From: Cupriavidus gilardii
GTDB taxonomy: Bacteria > Pseudomonadota > Gammaproteobacteria > Burkholderiales > Burkholderiaceae
Reading direction: 5' to 3'
Length of the DNA: 64,000 nt
Assembly (NCBI RefSeq): GCF_008801915.1
Contig: NZ_VZOV01000008.1
Coordinates: forward strand, 124,001-188,000
Shown: in pieces, positions 53,782 to 63,370 of the stretch
How positions within the stretch are numbered: position 1 is the first letter of the stretch
How the letters are laid out: each line of letters starts with the position of its first letter
Made by a program: the position numbers and the translations under genes
The notes under the pieces: generated by a model
What the model saw: the letters and a program-made list of their open reading frames with translations, nothing else
Database searches by the model: none
What the model was told of the DNA's origin: nothing

Positions 53782-55620
53782 ATGTGTGGCATCGTCGGCG
53801 CGGTTTCGACGCGCAATATCGTTCCGGTTCTGATCGAAGGCCTGCGCCGCCTGGAATACCGCGGCTATGACTCCTGCGGCGTGGCGGTGGTCCGCGAAGA
53901 CACGCTCGAGCGCGCCCGCACCGTGTCGCGGGTGGCGGACCTGGACGAGCAGACGCGCGGCTCGGGCCTGTCCGGCACGATCGGCGTCGCGCACACGCGC
54001 TGGGCCACGCACGGCAAGCCCGACACCATCAACGCCCACCCGCACTTCTCCGGCGAGACCATCGCGCTGGTGCACAACGGCATCATCGAGAACTACGAGC
54101 CGCTGCGCGACGAACTGCGCGCCGCCGGCTACGGCTTCGATTCGCAGACCGATACCGAAGTGGTCGCCCATCTGGTGCACCAGGCCTACACCTATCCGAG
54201 CAGCGCCACGCGCGGCGACCTGTTCGCCTCGGTGCGCGCGATCACCAAGCGCCTGCATGGCGCCTATGCGATTGCCGTGGTGGCCAAGGACCAGCCGGAC
54301 GTCGTGGTTGGCGCGCGCGCCGGCTCGCCGCTGGTCGCGGCGCTCGGCGAGGGCGAAGCCTTCCTCGCCTCGGACGCGCTGGCCGTCGCCGGCACCGCCA
54401 ACCGCGTGATCTATCTGGAAGAGGGCGACGTGGTCGAGGTGCGGCGCGACGCGATCACGATCCACGACCTCAACGACGAGCCGGTCGAGCGCGAAGTGCG
54501 CGTGGTGGAAGCCCATGCGGCGGCCGTCGATCTGGGCCCGTACCGGCATTTCATGCAGAAGGAAATCTTCGAGCAGCCGCGCGCGCTGGCCGACACGCTC
54601 GAAGGCATCGAAAGCATCGAGCCGAGCCAGTTCGGCGAACGCGCCGCGCAGGTGTTCGCCAATATCGACAGCGTGCTGATCCTGGCCTGCGGCACCAGCT
54701 ACTACTCGGGCTGCACCGCCAAGTACTGGCTCGAAGCGATCGCCCGCATCCCGACCCAGGTCGAGGTCGCCAGCGAATACCGCTATCGCGAAACGGTGCC
54801 GAATCCGCGCCAGCTGGTGGTCGTGATCTCGCAATCGGGCGAGACCGCCGATACGCTGGCCGCGCTGCGCCATGCCAAGGGTCTGGGCCACGAGCACACG
54901 CTGTGCATCTGCAACGTGGCCAGCAGCGCGATGGTTCGCGAAACCGAGCTGCGCTTCATCACCCGCGCCGGCACCGAGATCGGCGTCGCCTCCACCAAGG
55001 CCTTCACCACACAGCTCGCCGCGCTGTACATGCTGACGCTGGCGCTGGCCAAGCTGCGGGGCACGCTGTCGGAGGAAAGCCAGGGCAGGGCGCTGGCTAA
55101 CCTGCGCCACCTGCCCGCCGCGCTGCACGGCGTGCTGGCGCTGGAGCCGCAGATCATCGCCTGGTCCGAAGACTTCGCCCGCCGCGAAAACGCGCTGTTC
55201 CTCGGCCGTGGCCTGCACTATCCGATCGCGCTGGAAGGCGCGCTGAAGCTGAAGGAAATCTCGTACATCCACGCCGAGGCCTATCCGGCCGGCGAGCTCA
55301 AGCACGGGCCGCTGGCGCTGGTGACCGAGGCGATGCCGGTGGTCACGGTGGCGCCGAACGACGCGCTGCTGGAAAAGCTGAAGTCGAACATCCAGGAAGT
55401 GCGTGCCCGCGGCGGCCGGCTTTATGTGTTCGCCGACGCGGACACGCACATCACGTCGACCGACGGCATCCAGGTGATCCGCCTGCCCGAGCACTACGGC
55501 GACCTGTCGCCGATCCTGCACGTGGTGCCGCTGCAATTGCTCGCGTATCACACGGCCTGCGCGCGGGGTACCGATGTCGACAAGCCCCGCAATTTGGCGA
55601 AGTCGGTGACGGTGGAGTAA
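53782..55620 (+). CDS. glmS: glutamine-fructose-6-phosphate aminotransferase (isomerizing)
   Basis: GlmS makes glucosamine-6-phosphate, the first step of amino-sugar synthesis. The 612-residue protein starts [12 protein letters not shown], so the catalytic Cys is exposed after Met removal. Residues 1-220 are the glutaminase domain ([40 protein letters not shown]) and 290-610 hold two SIS sugar-isomerase domains ([39 protein letters not shown]). It ends with [11 protein letters not shown], the family tail. It follows glmU and is closed by a strong terminator. Confidence 0.98.
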   Translation: MCGIVGAVSTRNIVPVLIEGLRRLEYRGYDSCGVAVVREDTLERARTVSRVADLDEQTRGSGLSGTIGVAHTRWATHGKPDTINAHPHFSGETIALVHNGIIENYEPLRDELRAAGYGFDSQTDTEVVAHLVHQAYTYPSSATRGDLFASVRAITKRLHGAYAIAVVAKDQPDVVVGARAGSPLVAALGEGEAFLASDALAVAGTANRVIYLEEGDVVEVRRDAITIHDLNDEPVEREVRVVEAHAAAVDLGPYRHFMQKEIFEQPRALADTLEGIESIEPSQFGERAAQVFANIDSVLILACGTSYYSGCTAKYWLEAIARIPTQVEVASEYRYRETVPNPRQLVVVISQSGETADTLAALRHAKGLGHEHTLCICNVASSAMVRETELRFITRAGTEIGVASTKAFTTQLAALYMLTLALAKLRGTLSEESQGRALANLRHLPAALHGVLALEPQIIAWSEDFARRENALFLGRGLHYPIALEGALKLKEISYIHAEAYPAGELKHGPLALVTEAMPVVTVAPNDALLEKLKSNIQEVRARGGRLYVFADADTHITSTDGIQVIRLPEHYGDLSPILHVVPLQLLAYHTACARGTDVDKPRNLAKSVTVE

Positions 55621-55655
55621 GGGCCGAATCGGCAACGGGGTCGCTCCCCGCAAAG

Positions 55656-55695
55656 GGCGCTGCGGCGAGGTATCGGCCGCAGCGCCTTTTTCTTT
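55656..55695 (+). terminator. rho-independent terminator of glmS
   Basis: GGCGCTGCGGC (55656-55666) and GCCGCAGCGCC (55676-55686) form an 11-bp perfect stem with a nine-base loop, followed by TTTTTCTTT. It starts 36 bases after the glmS stop. A short A run precedes the stem, so it may work in both directions and also end the convergent copper kinase transcript. Confidence 0.92.
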
Positions 55696-55701
55696 GGGCG
55701 T

Positions 55702-55831
55702 CGGCCCTTTCGGCCGGCCCTCTTGGTCGGCCTTTTCGGTGGGCCTTTTCGGGCGGCCTTTTCGGGCGGCCTTTTCGGGCGGCCTTTTCGGTGGGCCTTT
55801 CCGGCCGGCCCTTTCGGCGGGCCCTTTCAGT
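55702..55831. repeat. 13-bp tandem repeat array (10 units) between glmS terminator and the sensor kinase stop
   Basis: Ten contiguous 13-base units, consensus CGGCCTTTTCGGG with variants (CGGCCCTTTCGGC, GGGCCTTTTCGGG). Units 5 and 6 are identical. The kinase stop codon (55827-55829, minus strand) lies inside the last unit, so the array borders or slightly enters the gene. The unit differs from the 42429-42570 array but has the same length. Confidence 0.95.
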
Positions 55832-57230
55832 CTGCCCGCCTCGGAAACCGCAAGCCGAACCGCGTCTTTCCCCGCTCCGACCGCACCGCGATATCCCCGC
55901 CATGCGCCAGCATGATGGCGCGGGTGATCGACAGCCCCAGTCCCACGCTATCCGATTCCGGCCTCGTCCGCGATTTATCCCCGCGAGAGAAGCGGTCGAA
56001 GATCGAAGGCAGCAGGGCCGGGTCGATCTCGGTGCCATCGTTCTCCACCGCGACCTCGACGTGGTCGCCGGCGTCGGCCACCGCGACGACGATGCGGCCG
56101 CCGGGCGGCGTATGGCGCAGCGCGTTGGAAATCAGATTGCTCAGCGCCCGCCGCAGCATCAAACGGTCGCCCTGGATACGGCCGTCTCCCTGCAGGTCCA
56201 GCCGCACCGCCTTGTCCTCGGCCAGCGCCTCGTAGAAGTCGAACAGCGCGCGCACTTCGTCGGCGATGCGGATCGCCTCGGTATTGGGCAGGTCGAGCCC
56301 GTGTTCCATCTTGGCCAGATACAGCATGTCCGACACCATGCGGGCCAGGCGCTGCAGCTCCTCGGCGTTCGACGCCAGGATGTCGCGGTAATTGCCGGCA
56401 TCGCGCGGCTGCGACAGCGCGACCTGGGTTTGCGTCATCAGATTGGTGATCGGCGTGCGCAGTTCATGCGCCAGGTCGGACGAGAACTCGGACAGCCGGC
56501 GGAAATCGTCCTGCAGCCGGGCCAGCATCGCGTTGAGGTTGGCCGCCAGATCGGCCATTTCGACCGGCACCGCTTCGACCGGCATCCGCTCGTACAGCTT
56601 GCTGCCCGTCACCGTCTGCGCGCGCGAGGCCATCGTGCGCAGCGGCGCCAGGCCGCGGCGCGCCGCCCACCAGCCCAGCACGCCGCTGGCCAGCGCGGCG
56701 AGCGCGATATAGAACACCAGCGACTGGCGGAATGCGTGAATGAAGTGATCGTGGATCTCGGTGTCCATGCCGACCAGCATGCGCAGCGGCTCGCCCGTGC
56801 CGGATTCGCGCACGGTGCGCACCATGCCGCGATACAACTGGCCGTTCTGGCGCCATTCGAGCGCATTGGCCTGCATGCCGTCCGCGTCATCCCGATCGTG
56901 CTTGCGGGGCCGCGCCACCGCATCGAGCGCCGCACCGAAATCGAAGCCGGGGCTCGCAAACAGCGGCGCGTTTGGTTCGGCTTGCACATGGATCAGCAGG
57001 CCGCCGTGATGCTTCTGCGCGTCGGCCAGCCGTGCCGCAATGCCGTCGGACGGGCCCGCCGCCACGATCCGTTCGACCATCCGCAGATTGTCGCCGAGCA
57101 GCGCGTAATCCTGATCGGCGAAGTGCCGGTCCATCGCCGAGAAGATCAACCACCCCAGGCCCAGCAGTACGCAGGCGGAGGTCAGCGAGAACAGCGCGGT
57201 CAGCCGGGCCGTCAGCGAGAGGCGCGGCAT
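55827..57230 (-). CDS. copS: heavy-metal (copper) sensor histidine kinase, CusS/CopS type
   Basis: The 467-residue membrane kinase would sense periplasmic copper. It has TM1 (about 10-30), a periplasmic domain of about 130 residues that contains several His and Met (DAQKHHGGLLIH, MDTEIHDHFIHAF), TM2 (about 168-190), a HAMP linker, and the kinase core with H255 in SSDLAHELRTPITNLMTQTQ. The ATP-binding N, G1 and G2 boxes appear as RALSNLISNALRHT, SIFDRFSRGD and SVGLGLSITRAIMLAHGG. Its ATG overlaps the regulator stop as TGATG, so the two are coupled. The copper assignment comes from the adjacent copABCD operon and the cop-box palindrome. Confidence 0.88.
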   Translation of the reverse strand: MPRLSLTARLTALFSLTSACVLLGLGWLIFSAMDRHFADQDYALLGDNLRMVERIVAAGPSDGIAARLADAQKHHGGLLIHVQAEPNAPLFASPGFDFGAALDAVARPRKHDRDDADGMQANALEWRQNGQLYRGMVRTVRESGTGEPLRMLVGMDTEIHDHFIHAFRQSLVFYIALAALASGVLGWWAARRGLAPLRTMASRAQTVTGSKLYERMPVEAVPVEMADLAANLNAMLARLQDDFRRLSEFSSDLAHELRTPITNLMTQTQVALSQPRDAGNYRDILASNAEELQRLARMVSDMLYLAKMEHGLDLPNTEAIRIADEVRALFDFYEALAEDKAVRLDLQGDGRIQGDRLMLRRALSNLISNALRHTPPGGRIVVAVADAGDHVEVAVENDGTEIDPALLPSIFDRFSRGDKSRTRPESDSVGLGLSITRAIMLAHGGDIAVRSERGKTRFGLRFPRRAD

Positions 57231-57916
57231 CAGTCGCCTTCCTCCGGATTCTCGAGCACATAGCCCATGCCGCGCACCGTCTGGATCAGCTTGATGTCGA
57301 AGTCGTCGTCGATCTTGGCGCGCAGGCGGCGGATGGCGACGTCGATCACGTTGCTGTCGCTGTCGAAGTTCATGTCCCAGACCTGCGAGGCGATCAGCGA
57401 GCGCGGCAGCACCTCGCCGCGCCGGCGCGCCAGCAGTTCCAGCAGCGAGAATTCCTTGTTGGTCAGCACGATGCGCCGGCCGGCACGCGTCGCGCGGCGG
57501 CGGGCCAGGTCGAGCACCAGATCGGCGATCTGGATGCGGTCCAGCGCCACCTGCGTGGCGCCGCGGCGCAGCAGCGTGCGGACGCGGGCCAGCAGTTCGG
57601 CAAAGGCAAAGGGTTTGACCAGATAGTCGTCGGCGCCGAGCTCCAGCCCCTTGACGCGATCGGCGACGCTGTCGCGTGCCGTCAGGAACAGCACCGGCAC
57701 GCGGTTGTCGGCGGCGCGCAGCGTCTGCACGATGCGCCAGCCGTCGACATCGGGCAGCATCACATCGAGCACGATCAGGTCGTAGGGCTCCGTCATGGCC
57801 AGATGCTGGCCGTCCAGGCCGTTGGCGGCCAGGTCCACCACGAACCCCGCCTCGGTCAGGCCCTGCCGCAGGTATTCCCCGGTCTTGGCTTCGTCTTCGA
57901 CTACCAGCAATTTCAT
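57230..57916 (-). CDS. copR: copper response regulator, OmpR family (CopR/CusR type)
   Basis: The 228-residue regulator has a receiver domain with phospho-acceptor Asp51 ([13 protein letters not shown]), the acidic pocket VVEDEAKTG, the Thr of LFLTARDS and Lys in [11 protein letters not shown], and a C-terminal winged helix ([53 protein letters not shown]) of the heavy-metal subgroup. It is divergent from copA across 225 bases that contain a palindrome fitting CopR binding, so it likely activates both directions. Confidence 0.9.
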   Translation of the reverse strand: MKLLVVEDEAKTGEYLRQGLTEAGFVVDLAANGLDGQHLAMTEPYDLIVLDVMLPDVDGWRIVQTLRAADNRVPVLFLTARDSVADRVKGLELGADDYLVKPFAFAELLARVRTLLRRGATQVALDRIQIADLVLDLARRRATRAGRRIVLTNKEFSLLELLARRRGEVLPRSLIASQVWDMNFDSDSNVIDVAIRRLRAKIDDDFDIKLIQTVRGMGYVLENPEEGD

Positions 57917-58041
57917 CGGCGCTTTCCTGCTTCTCCGCTTCCCGCTTCCCCGCTTTTGGCCCGCTTTCGCGCCAGGCCCGCCATCGTCGCCCTGCGCAAC
58001 CGTCGCGATAGTGTAGGGCCGCGCTACCCAACATGACGCAA

Positions 58042-58061
58042 ACATTACCGGAATGTAATGT
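58042..58061. promoter_or_regulatory. cop box: CopR-type inverted repeat
   Basis: ACATTAC-CGGAAT-GTAATGT is a perfect 7-base inverted repeat with a six-base spacer, centred in the copR-copA gap. It matches the plan of copper and heavy-metal regulator boxes (CATTAC-N6-GTAATG). A weaker second pair, GTAA...TTAC, lies at 58066-58080. Confidence 0.85.
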
Positions 58062-58069
58062 CGGGGTAA

Positions 58070-58097
58070 TTGGGAGGTTACTGCGGCCTCCTTATGC
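58070..58097 (+). promoter_or_regulatory. probable copA promoter
   Basis: TTGGGA (58070-58075) and TTATGC (58092-58097) are 16 bases apart and directly downstream of the cop box, the geometry expected for activation by CopR. Both hexamers are imperfect. Confidence 0.5.
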
Positions 58098-58141
58098 TGG
58101 CGGCCACGATAGACCACGACAAGACAACAAGGACCGCTTCC

Positions 58142-60040
58142 ATGCCACGCGTTGCCCCGACCATCCTGGCCGTGCCGCCCTATCTGTCCCGCCGGCGTTT
58201 CGTGCAGGGACTGGTCGCGGGGGGCGTGCTCGGTGCGCTGTCCGGCGTGTCCGGCGCAGGATGGGCCCAGCAAGCAGACCGTCCGCGGCGCGCGGGAAGC
58301 GGCAGCGCGCCGGTGCTGTCCGGCACCGAATTCGAGCTGGTCATCGAGGAGGCGGTCGTCAACTTCACCGGCAAGCCCGCCATCGCTCACACGATCAACG
58401 GCATGCTGCCGGGGCCGACGCTGCGCTGGCGCAAGGGCGATACGGTGACCATCCGCGTCACCAACCGCCTGCGCGAGCCGACCTCGATCCACTGGCACGG
58501 CATCATCCTGCCGTTCGAGATGGACGGCGTGCCCGGCATCAGCTTCCCCGGCATCGCGCCGGGCGAGACCTTCACCTACCGTTTCAAGGTCGTGCAGAGC
58601 GGCAGCTACTGGTACCACTCGCACTCGGGCTTCCAGGAGATGACCGGCGTCTACGGCGGCCTGATCATCGACGGCGACGACGATCCGATCCGGGCGGACC
58701 GCGACCATACCGTGCTGCTGTCCGACTGGACCGACGAGGACGGCATGCGCGTGCTGTCCAAGCTCAAGACCCAGAGCGATTACTACAACTACAACCAGCC
58801 GACCGTCGTCGATTTCTTCCGCGATATCGCCAACGAGGGCGTCAAGGCCGCCGTCGACAAGCGCCGCATGTGGAACCAGATGCGGATGAGCCCGACCGAT
58901 CTGGCTGATCTGTCCGCGCATACGCTGACGTATCTGACCAACGGCGTGACGCCGGCCGGCAACTGGACGGGGCTGTTCAGGCCGGGCGACAAGGTCCGCC
59001 TGCGCTTCATCAATGGCAGCGGCAATACCTTCTACGACGTGCGCATTCCCGGGCTGAAGCTCAAGGTCGTGCAGGTCGACGGCCAGAACATCGAGCCGGT
59101 GACGGTCGACGAATTCCGCTTCGGCCCCGGTGAGACCTGCGATGTCATCGTCGAGCCGCGCGACGAGGCCTACACGATCTTCTCGCAGTCGATGGACCGC
59201 ACCGGCTACGCGCGCGGCACGCTGGCGACGCGCGACGGGCTGCAGGCCGCCGTGCCCGCGCTGGACAAGGCCGAATGGCTGACCATGACCGACATGATGG
59301 GCGACATGGGGGCGATGGGCGCGGCTGGGGTGGCCGGCATGGGCCATGGCGGCGGGCATCACCATGGCGCCATGCGGGGCACGCATGGCTCGCACGGCGC
59401 GAACGGCACGCACGGGGCGCATGGCATGCACGGCATGCACCACGGCGGCATGGCGATGGACCACAGCCAGCATGCGATGGCCGCGATGCCGGCCGATGGC
59501 TCGCTGAAGGTGCCCAGCAGGACCGCCCGCCATGCGCGCACCGAATACGGACCCAGCACCGACATGCGGGTCGACATGGCGCGGACCAATCTGGACGACC
59601 CCGGCATCGGCCTGCGCAACAACGGACGCCGCGTGCTGACGCTGGCCGACATGCGTACGGTCGGCGGTCCGATGAACCCGCGCGGCGCGGGCCGGGAGGT
59701 GGAGCTGCACCTGACCGGCAACATGGAGCGCTACACGTGGTCGTTCGACGGCCTGGAGTTCGGCAGGTCGACGCCGGTGTTCTTCCGCCACGGCGAGCGG
59801 CTTCGCGTGATCCTGCACAACGACACGATGATGACCCACCCGATGCATCTGCACGGCATGTGGAGCGAGCTGGAGGCGCCGGACGGCTCGTTCCAGGCGC
59901 GGCGGCACACGATTCCGGTGCAGCCGGCGCAGCGCATCAGCTTCCTCGTCACGGCCGATGCGCTCGGCCGCTGGGCCTGGCATTGCCATCTGATGATGCA
60001 TATGGACGCAGGCATGTTCCGCGAAGTGGTGGTGGCCTGA
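58142..60040 (+). CDS. copA: copper-resistance multicopper oxidase CopA (periplasmic, Tat-exported)
   Basis: CopA is a periplasmic blue copper oxidase thought to oxidise Cu(I) and bind copper. The 632-residue protein has a twin-arginine signal ([19 protein letters not shown]), three cupredoxin domains, and all copper motifs: HWHG (117-120), the type 3 HSHSG, and the C-terminal HPMHLHGM and [12 protein letters not shown] with the type 1 His-Cys-His. A Met/His/Gly-rich insert at about 385-450 ([28 protein letters not shown]) is typical of CopA and likely stores copper. The ATG follows AAGGA. First gene of copABCD. Confidence 0.96.
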   Translation: MPRVAPTILAVPPYLSRRRFVQGLVAGGVLGALSGVSGAGWAQQADRPRRAGSGSAPVLSGTEFELVIEEAVVNFTGKPAIAHTINGMLPGPTLRWRKGDTVTIRVTNRLREPTSIHWHGIILPFEMDGVPGISFPGIAPGETFTYRFKVVQSGSYWYHSHSGFQEMTGVYGGLIIDGDDDPIRADRDHTVLLSDWTDEDGMRVLSKLKTQSDYYNYNQPTVVDFFRDIANEGVKAAVDKRRMWNQMRMSPTDLADLSAHTLTYLTNGVTPAGNWTGLFRPGDKVRLRFINGSGNTFYDVRIPGLKLKVVQVDGQNIEPVTVDEFRFGPGETCDVIVEPRDEAYTIFSQSMDRTGYARGTLATRDGLQAAVPALDKAEWLTMTDMMGDMGAMGAAGVAGMGHGGGHHHGAMRGTHGSHGANGTHGAHGMHGMHHGGMAMDHSQHAMAAMPADGSLKVPSRTARHARTEYGPSTDMRVDMARTNLDDPGIGLRNNGRRVLTLADMRTVGGPMNPRGAGREVELHLTGNMERYTWSFDGLEFGRSTPVFFRHGERLRVILHNDTMMTHPMHLHGMWSELEAPDGSFQARRHTIPVQPAQRISFLVTADALGRWAWHCHLMMHMDAGMFREVVVA

Positions 60041-60087
60041 CGGGCCCGAGCTTTCATCCGAATTCCAAGACGCACGGAGCCCGAGCC

Positions 60088-61293
60088 ATGCCTTCGAAAA
60101 CACTTGCAGCCTTCCTGCTGGCGTCCGCCGGCGCCAGCGCCGCATTGGCACAGCAGCCGCACCAGCACGATCACGGTGATCATCACCAGCACCACCACCA
60201 CCACCACCAACACCAGCACCAGCAGCAGCATCATCAGCAGCACCAGCACCAGCACCAGCACCAGCACCAGCACCAGCACCAGCAGCATCAGCAGCAGCAG
60301 CAGCAGCACGGGCGCGACGACCACCACGGGCATCACCATCAACCGGCCGCGGCACAGCCTGCGGCCGGCAAGCCCGCCGAAGCCGCTGCCGCGCACGCCG
60401 ACAAGCCGGGCCCGGACCATGGCGCGATGCACCACATGGACCACGGCACTGCGCAATCGATGGACCACGGCGCCCATGGCTCCGGGCAAGGCGTGCCGCC
60501 CGCCAGCGCTCCGCCACCGGCGATGGATCACGGCGACATGAAGATGCAGGGCGGCAGCGCTCCCCCCGATGCGCGCGATCCGCACGCATACTCCGGCGGT
60601 CATCGGCTCGGCGTCGGCCAGTACGCGCTCGGTCCCCATCGCCAGCTGCACATGGCCGACGAGCATCTGTTCGGCTCGGTGCTGGTGGACCGCCTCGAAT
60701 GGGCGCGCGGCAGCGACACCAACGCCGCCGCGTACGAGGCACAGGCCTGGTTCGGCAATACCTACGACCGGCTGGTGATCAAGGCCGAGGGCGACGTGGA
60801 ACGCGGCAAGGTCCATGAGGCCCGCACCGAACTGCTGTGGGGCCACGCGATCGCCAGCTATTGGGACACCCAGCTCGGTATCCGCAACGACGCGGGTCAC
60901 GGCCGCCCCGCGCGCAACTGGCTCGCGTTCGGCGTGCAGGGCCTGGCGCCCTACTGGTTCGAGATCGACGCCACCGGCTACCTCGGCACCGAAGGGCGGA
61001 CGGCGCTGCGGCTGTCCGCCGAGTACGAGTTGCTGATCACGCAGCGCCTGATCCTGCAGCCGCGCATCGAGGCCAATGTCTACGGCAAGAACGACCGCGA
61101 GGTTGGCGTCGGCAGCGGCCTGTCCAATGGCGCGGTCGGCGTGCGGCTACGCTATGAGTTCAGCCGCCAGTTCGCGCCCTACATCGGCGTCGAGCGCTAT
61201 CAGGCGTTCGGCAATACCGCCGACATGGTGCGCGCGTCGGGCGGCCGCAGCGGTGAGACGCGTTTTGTCGCCGGCGTGCGCGTGTGGTTCTGA
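60088..61293 (+). CDS. copB: copper resistance outer-membrane protein CopB with long His/Gln tract
   Basis: The 401-residue protein has a signal peptide ([22 protein letters not shown]) and a C-terminal beta-barrel domain (from about 185, [22 protein letters not shown] to [10 protein letters not shown], ending in Phe as outer-membrane proteins do). Between them is a long metal-binding region: an unusually extended His/Gln tract at about residues 23-85 (coded by CAC/CAG runs), then MDHG repeats ([25 protein letters not shown]) characteristic of CopB. The tract would bind copper at the outer membrane. It follows copA by 47 bases. Confidence 0.93.
   Translation: MPSKTLAAFLLASAGASAALAQQPHQHDHGDHHQHHHHHHQHQHQQQHHQQHQHQHQHQHQHQHQQHQQQQQQHGRDDHHGHHHQPAAAQPAAGKPAEAAAAHADKPGPDHGAMHHMDHGTAQSMDHGAHGSGQGVPPASAPPPAMDHGDMKMQGGSAPPDARDPHAYSGGHRLGVGQYALGPHRQLHMADEHLFGSVLVDRLEWARGSDTNAAAYEAQAWFGNTYDRLVIKAEGDVERGKVHEARTELLWGHAIASYWDTQLGIRNDAGHGRPARNWLAFGVQGLAPYWFEIDATGYLGTEGRTALRLSAEYELLITQRLILQPRIEANVYGKNDREVGVGSGLSNGAVGVRLRYEFSRQFAPYIGVERYQAFGNTADMVRASGGRSGETRFVAGVRVWF
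60181..60309 (+). repeat. CAC/CAG triplet-repeat tract within copB
   Basis: Runs of CAC and CAG (alternating CAGCAC over several copies, plus poly-CAC and poly-CAG stretches) encode the His/Gln tract. It is in frame with copB. Replication slippage should change tract length in whole codons and so alter metal-binding capacity. Confidence 0.9.
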
Positions 61294-61347
61294 GCCGCGC
61301 TGACTTGTTTGCCGATGTCTCGATTGCCGACTTTCTGGAGGGCTGCC

Positions 61348-61734
61348 ATGCGCGCTGTCCGCAAGACCATCCAATGGCTGTCGCTGGGCGCGACCCTGCT
61401 GATCGCCCAGGCCGCGCTTGCGCATCCGAAGCTGCTGTCGTCGACGCCGGCCGATAACGCCCAGGTGTCGGCGCCGGACCGGATCGAACTGCGGTTTTCC
61501 GAGGGGCTGGTCAGGCAGTTTTCCGGCGCCAATCTGCTGATGACCGGCATGCCGGGCATGGCCAATCATGGGCCGATGAAGATCGCGGTCACCGTGTCGC
61601 CGGGCGACGATCCGAAGACGCTGGTCGTCACGCCGGCCAAGCCGCTGGTGCCGGGCAGCTATCGTCTGGAATGGCGTGCGGTCGGATCGGATACGCATCC
61701 TGTCAGCGGCAGGATCTCGTTCCAGGTGAAGTGA
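61348..61734 (+). CDS. copC: periplasmic copper-binding protein CopC
   Basis: The 128-residue protein has a signal peptide (LSLGATLLIAQAALA) cut before His26, giving the mature N-terminus HPKLLSSTPADNAQV, where the first His helps bind Cu(II). It has the CopC cupredoxin-like fold, the Met-rich loop LLMTGMPGMANHGPMKI for Cu(I) and the C-terminal SDTHPVSGRISFQV with the second His. It passes copper to CopD in the inner membrane, whose gene starts four bases after its stop. Confidence 0.95.
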   Translation: MRAVRKTIQWLSLGATLLIAQAALAHPKLLSSTPADNAQVSAPDRIELRFSEGLVRQFSGANLLMTGMPGMANHGPMKIAVTVSPGDDPKTLVVTPAKPLVPGSYRLEWRAVGSDTHPVSGRISFQVK

Positions 61735-61738
61735 CCCG

Positions 61739-62677
61739 ATGCCGCCGGACTGGCCGCTCGTTCTGTTGCGATTCGCGCTGTACCTGGACCTGATGCTGGT
61801 GTTCGGGCTGCCGTTTTTTGTCGTGCACGGGCTGCGCGGAGACGAGCGGCGATCGCGCTTCGCCACGGCGATGCTGTACGCGGCAGCCGGTGGCGCGATC
61901 GCGGGCCTGCTTCTGTCCGCCGGCAATTTGCTGATGATGGCCAAGGCGCTGTCGGGCGTCGCGGAATACGCACAGCTGGACCGCGAAACCGTCGGCATGG
62001 TGCTGAGCGCCACCGACTGGGGCGTGGCCTGGGGTGTGCGGATGGCGGCGCTGCTTGCCGCGTTGCCTGCCTTGTGCCTCCGCGGCTTGCCATACGGGCT
62101 TCGCCTGGGCCTGGCGACCGTTGCGGCGGCCGTGGCGCTCGCCACGCTGGCTTGGTCGGGCCACGGCGCCATGGGCGAGGGAGCCCGCCGCCATGTTCAT
62201 CTTGGCGCCGACATCGCGCATCTGCTGGCGGCCGGTACCTGGGTCGGCGCGTTGCTGGCCTTCGTCGGCATGGCCGCCCGCGTCCGGCGCGTCACCCCGG
62301 CACGGATCGCGATGCTGGGCCGCACCGCCAGCGGGTTTGCACGCGTCGGCACGCTGGTCGTCGCCACGCTGGTGGCAACCGGCGCCATCAACTACTGGCT
62401 GATCGTCGGCCCGTCGCTGGCCGGCGTCGCCTCGACCCCCTACGGCGTGTTGCTGCTGGCGAAGCTGACGCTGTTCGGTGCGATGCTGGGGCTTGCCGCC
62501 CTGAACCGCTATCGCCTCAGCCCGCGCCTGGCAGCGGCGCGGGCTTCAGGCGAAGCGCGCTCGGCGGCAGCGGCGCTGCGCCGCAGCCTGTGGCTGGAGA
62601 CCGGCTGCGCCACGGCCATCCTGGCGCTGGTGGCCTGGCTCGGCACGCTGTCGCCGGAGGTGCTGCAAGGGGGGTAG
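61739..62677 (+). CDS. copD: copper resistance inner-membrane protein CopD
   Basis: The 312-residue integral membrane protein has about eight helices and the CopD pattern: an N-terminal LLRFALYLDLMLVFGLPFF, TLAWSGHGAMGEGARRHVHLGADIAHLLAAGTWVGALLAF with the conserved His cluster, and YGVLLLAKLTLFGAMLGLAALNRYRLSPRL. It is thought to move copper across the inner membrane together with CopC. It is the last recognised gene of copABCD. Confidence 0.93.
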   Translation: MPPDWPLVLLRFALYLDLMLVFGLPFFVVHGLRGDERRSRFATAMLYAAAGGAIAGLLLSAGNLLMMAKALSGVAEYAQLDRETVGMVLSATDWGVAWGVRMAALLAALPALCLRGLPYGLRLGLATVAAAVALATLAWSGHGAMGEGARRHVHLGADIAHLLAAGTWVGALLAFVGMAARVRRVTPARIAMLGRTASGFARVGTLVVATLVATGAINYWLIVGPSLAGVASTPYGVLLLAKLTLFGAMLGLAALNRYRLSPRLAAARASGEARSAAAALRRSLWLETGCATAILALVAWLGTLSPEVLQGG

Positions 62678-62890
62678 CCGCGGTAGGCCAAGGCTCGTTT
62701 GCAGCATTGACAATACCTCGTGCAGATTCTGCGACACCGACTGCCTTAGCGACGGCCTTGCCGAAGCGCATGACGCCTGCGCTGCGGACGATAGGTCTCC
62801 TCACGTCGGTATCACGCCGGATCTGTCCGCTGGCACGCTCGATGCATCCATTCGGGTCCGGACGTCATGTCCGCACATCCGGAGACCATC
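62678..62890. other. intergenic region between copD and the Gln-rich micro-gene
   Basis: This 213-base stretch has no gene. It contains a weak -24/-12-like motif at 62831-62845 (listed separately) and imperfect inverted repeats around GTCCGGACGTCATGTCCG (62856-62873). No terminator for cop transcription is obvious. Confidence 0.5.
62831..62845 (+). promoter_or_regulatory. weak sigma-54-like motif upstream of the Gln-rich micro-gene
   Basis: TGGCAC-N5-ATGC has correct spacing for a -24/-12 promoter with one mismatch in the TTGC part. It lies 46 bases before the micro-gene start. One chance occurrence in this GC-rich sequence is quite possible. Confidence 0.25.
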
Positions 62891-63019
62891 ATGACTCAGC
62901 AACAGCAAGGCCAAGGCCAAAAGAGCGGCAGCAAGCAGCAGCAACAACAGCAACAAAGCAAGGGCGGCCAGCAGCAAGGCGGCCAACAGCGCGAGCGCAA
63001 GCAGCAGCAACAGAAGTAA
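62891..63019 (+). CDS. 42-residue Gln/Gly/Lys-rich protein
   Basis: The frame reads MTQQQQGQGQKSGSK, then Gln runs separated by KGG and Gly pairs, and ends RERKQQQQK: 42 residues, about half of them Gln, basic, with no hydrophobic residue after Met1. GGAGA sits six bases before the ATG, and a strong intrinsic terminator begins 20 bases after the stop. These are the two marks of a real gene despite the size and low complexity. Possible roles are a hydrophilic stress protein or a nucleic-acid-binding peptide; neither is shown. A reading on the opposite strand yields only a poly-Leu artefact. Confidence 0.65.
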   Translation: MTQQQQGQGQKSGSKQQQQQQQSKGGQQQGGQQRERKQQQQK

Positions 63020-63039
63020 GCGGCGCGATGCGCAGATGT

Positions 63040-63078
63040 AGCGGCAGATGCCGGCATGGCGTCTGCCGCTTGTTTTTT
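63040..63078 (+). terminator. rho-independent terminator after the Gln-rich micro-gene
   Basis: AGCGGCAGATGCC (63040-63052) and GGCGTCTGCCGCT (63058-63070) form a 13-bp stem with one G-T wobble and a five-base loop, followed by TGTTTTTT. One of the strongest terminators in the window. Confidence 0.93.
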
Positions 63079-63121
63079 ATGTCAGGAAGCCAGCAAACCC
63101 ACCTCAGCGGTCAATGTCGGG

Positions 63122-63370
63122 TCAATCGCCGCGCGACCGAAGGCGCTTACTCCCCGGCCTGATAGGCGTGGCCGGTGGCAGATTTGCGATAAAGCGCTGG
63201 CTCGCGTCGACGCTTGTTTCTACCAGCTTGCCATCGATCGCTTCCAAGACCGTGCCGCCAAGAGTCAACGCGCGATCGCGGGCTCGTCTTAAAGCATATT
63301 CGGCCAACGCAGGTATTAGAGCTTCAGCGAGCTGCATGGCCCGCTCGTCCAGTACTTTCCTTTTTCCCAT
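63122..63370 (-). CDS. hypothetical protein, 82 residues
   Basis: I do not recognise this protein. It starts MGKRKVLDERAMQLAEALIPALAEYALRRARDRALTLGG, an amphipathic helical, Arg-rich stretch, and ends in a basic tail RPGSKRLRSRGD. GGAG lies seven bases before the ATG at 63370, which is why the longer in-frame start at 63406 is not used. It has no membrane helix or signal. It faces the Gln-rich micro-gene's terminator and lies 150 bases from the partial hydrolase gene. Confidence 0.6.
   Translation of the reverse strand: MGKRKVLDERAMQLAEALIPALAEYALRRARDRALTLGGTVLEAIDGKLVETSVDASQRFIANLPPATPIRPGSKRLRSRGD

Noticed and set aside
57230-60742. Long minus-strand extension of copR through copA and copB
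   Set aside because: Only the part from 57916 down has response-regulator motifs; the rest mirrors copA and copB codons.
62801-63010. Poly-Leu/Ala open frame on the minus strand
   Set aside because: It is the reverse reading of the Gln-codon runs of the micro-gene; no ribosome-binding site, and hydrophobic only because CAG reverse-complements to CTG.
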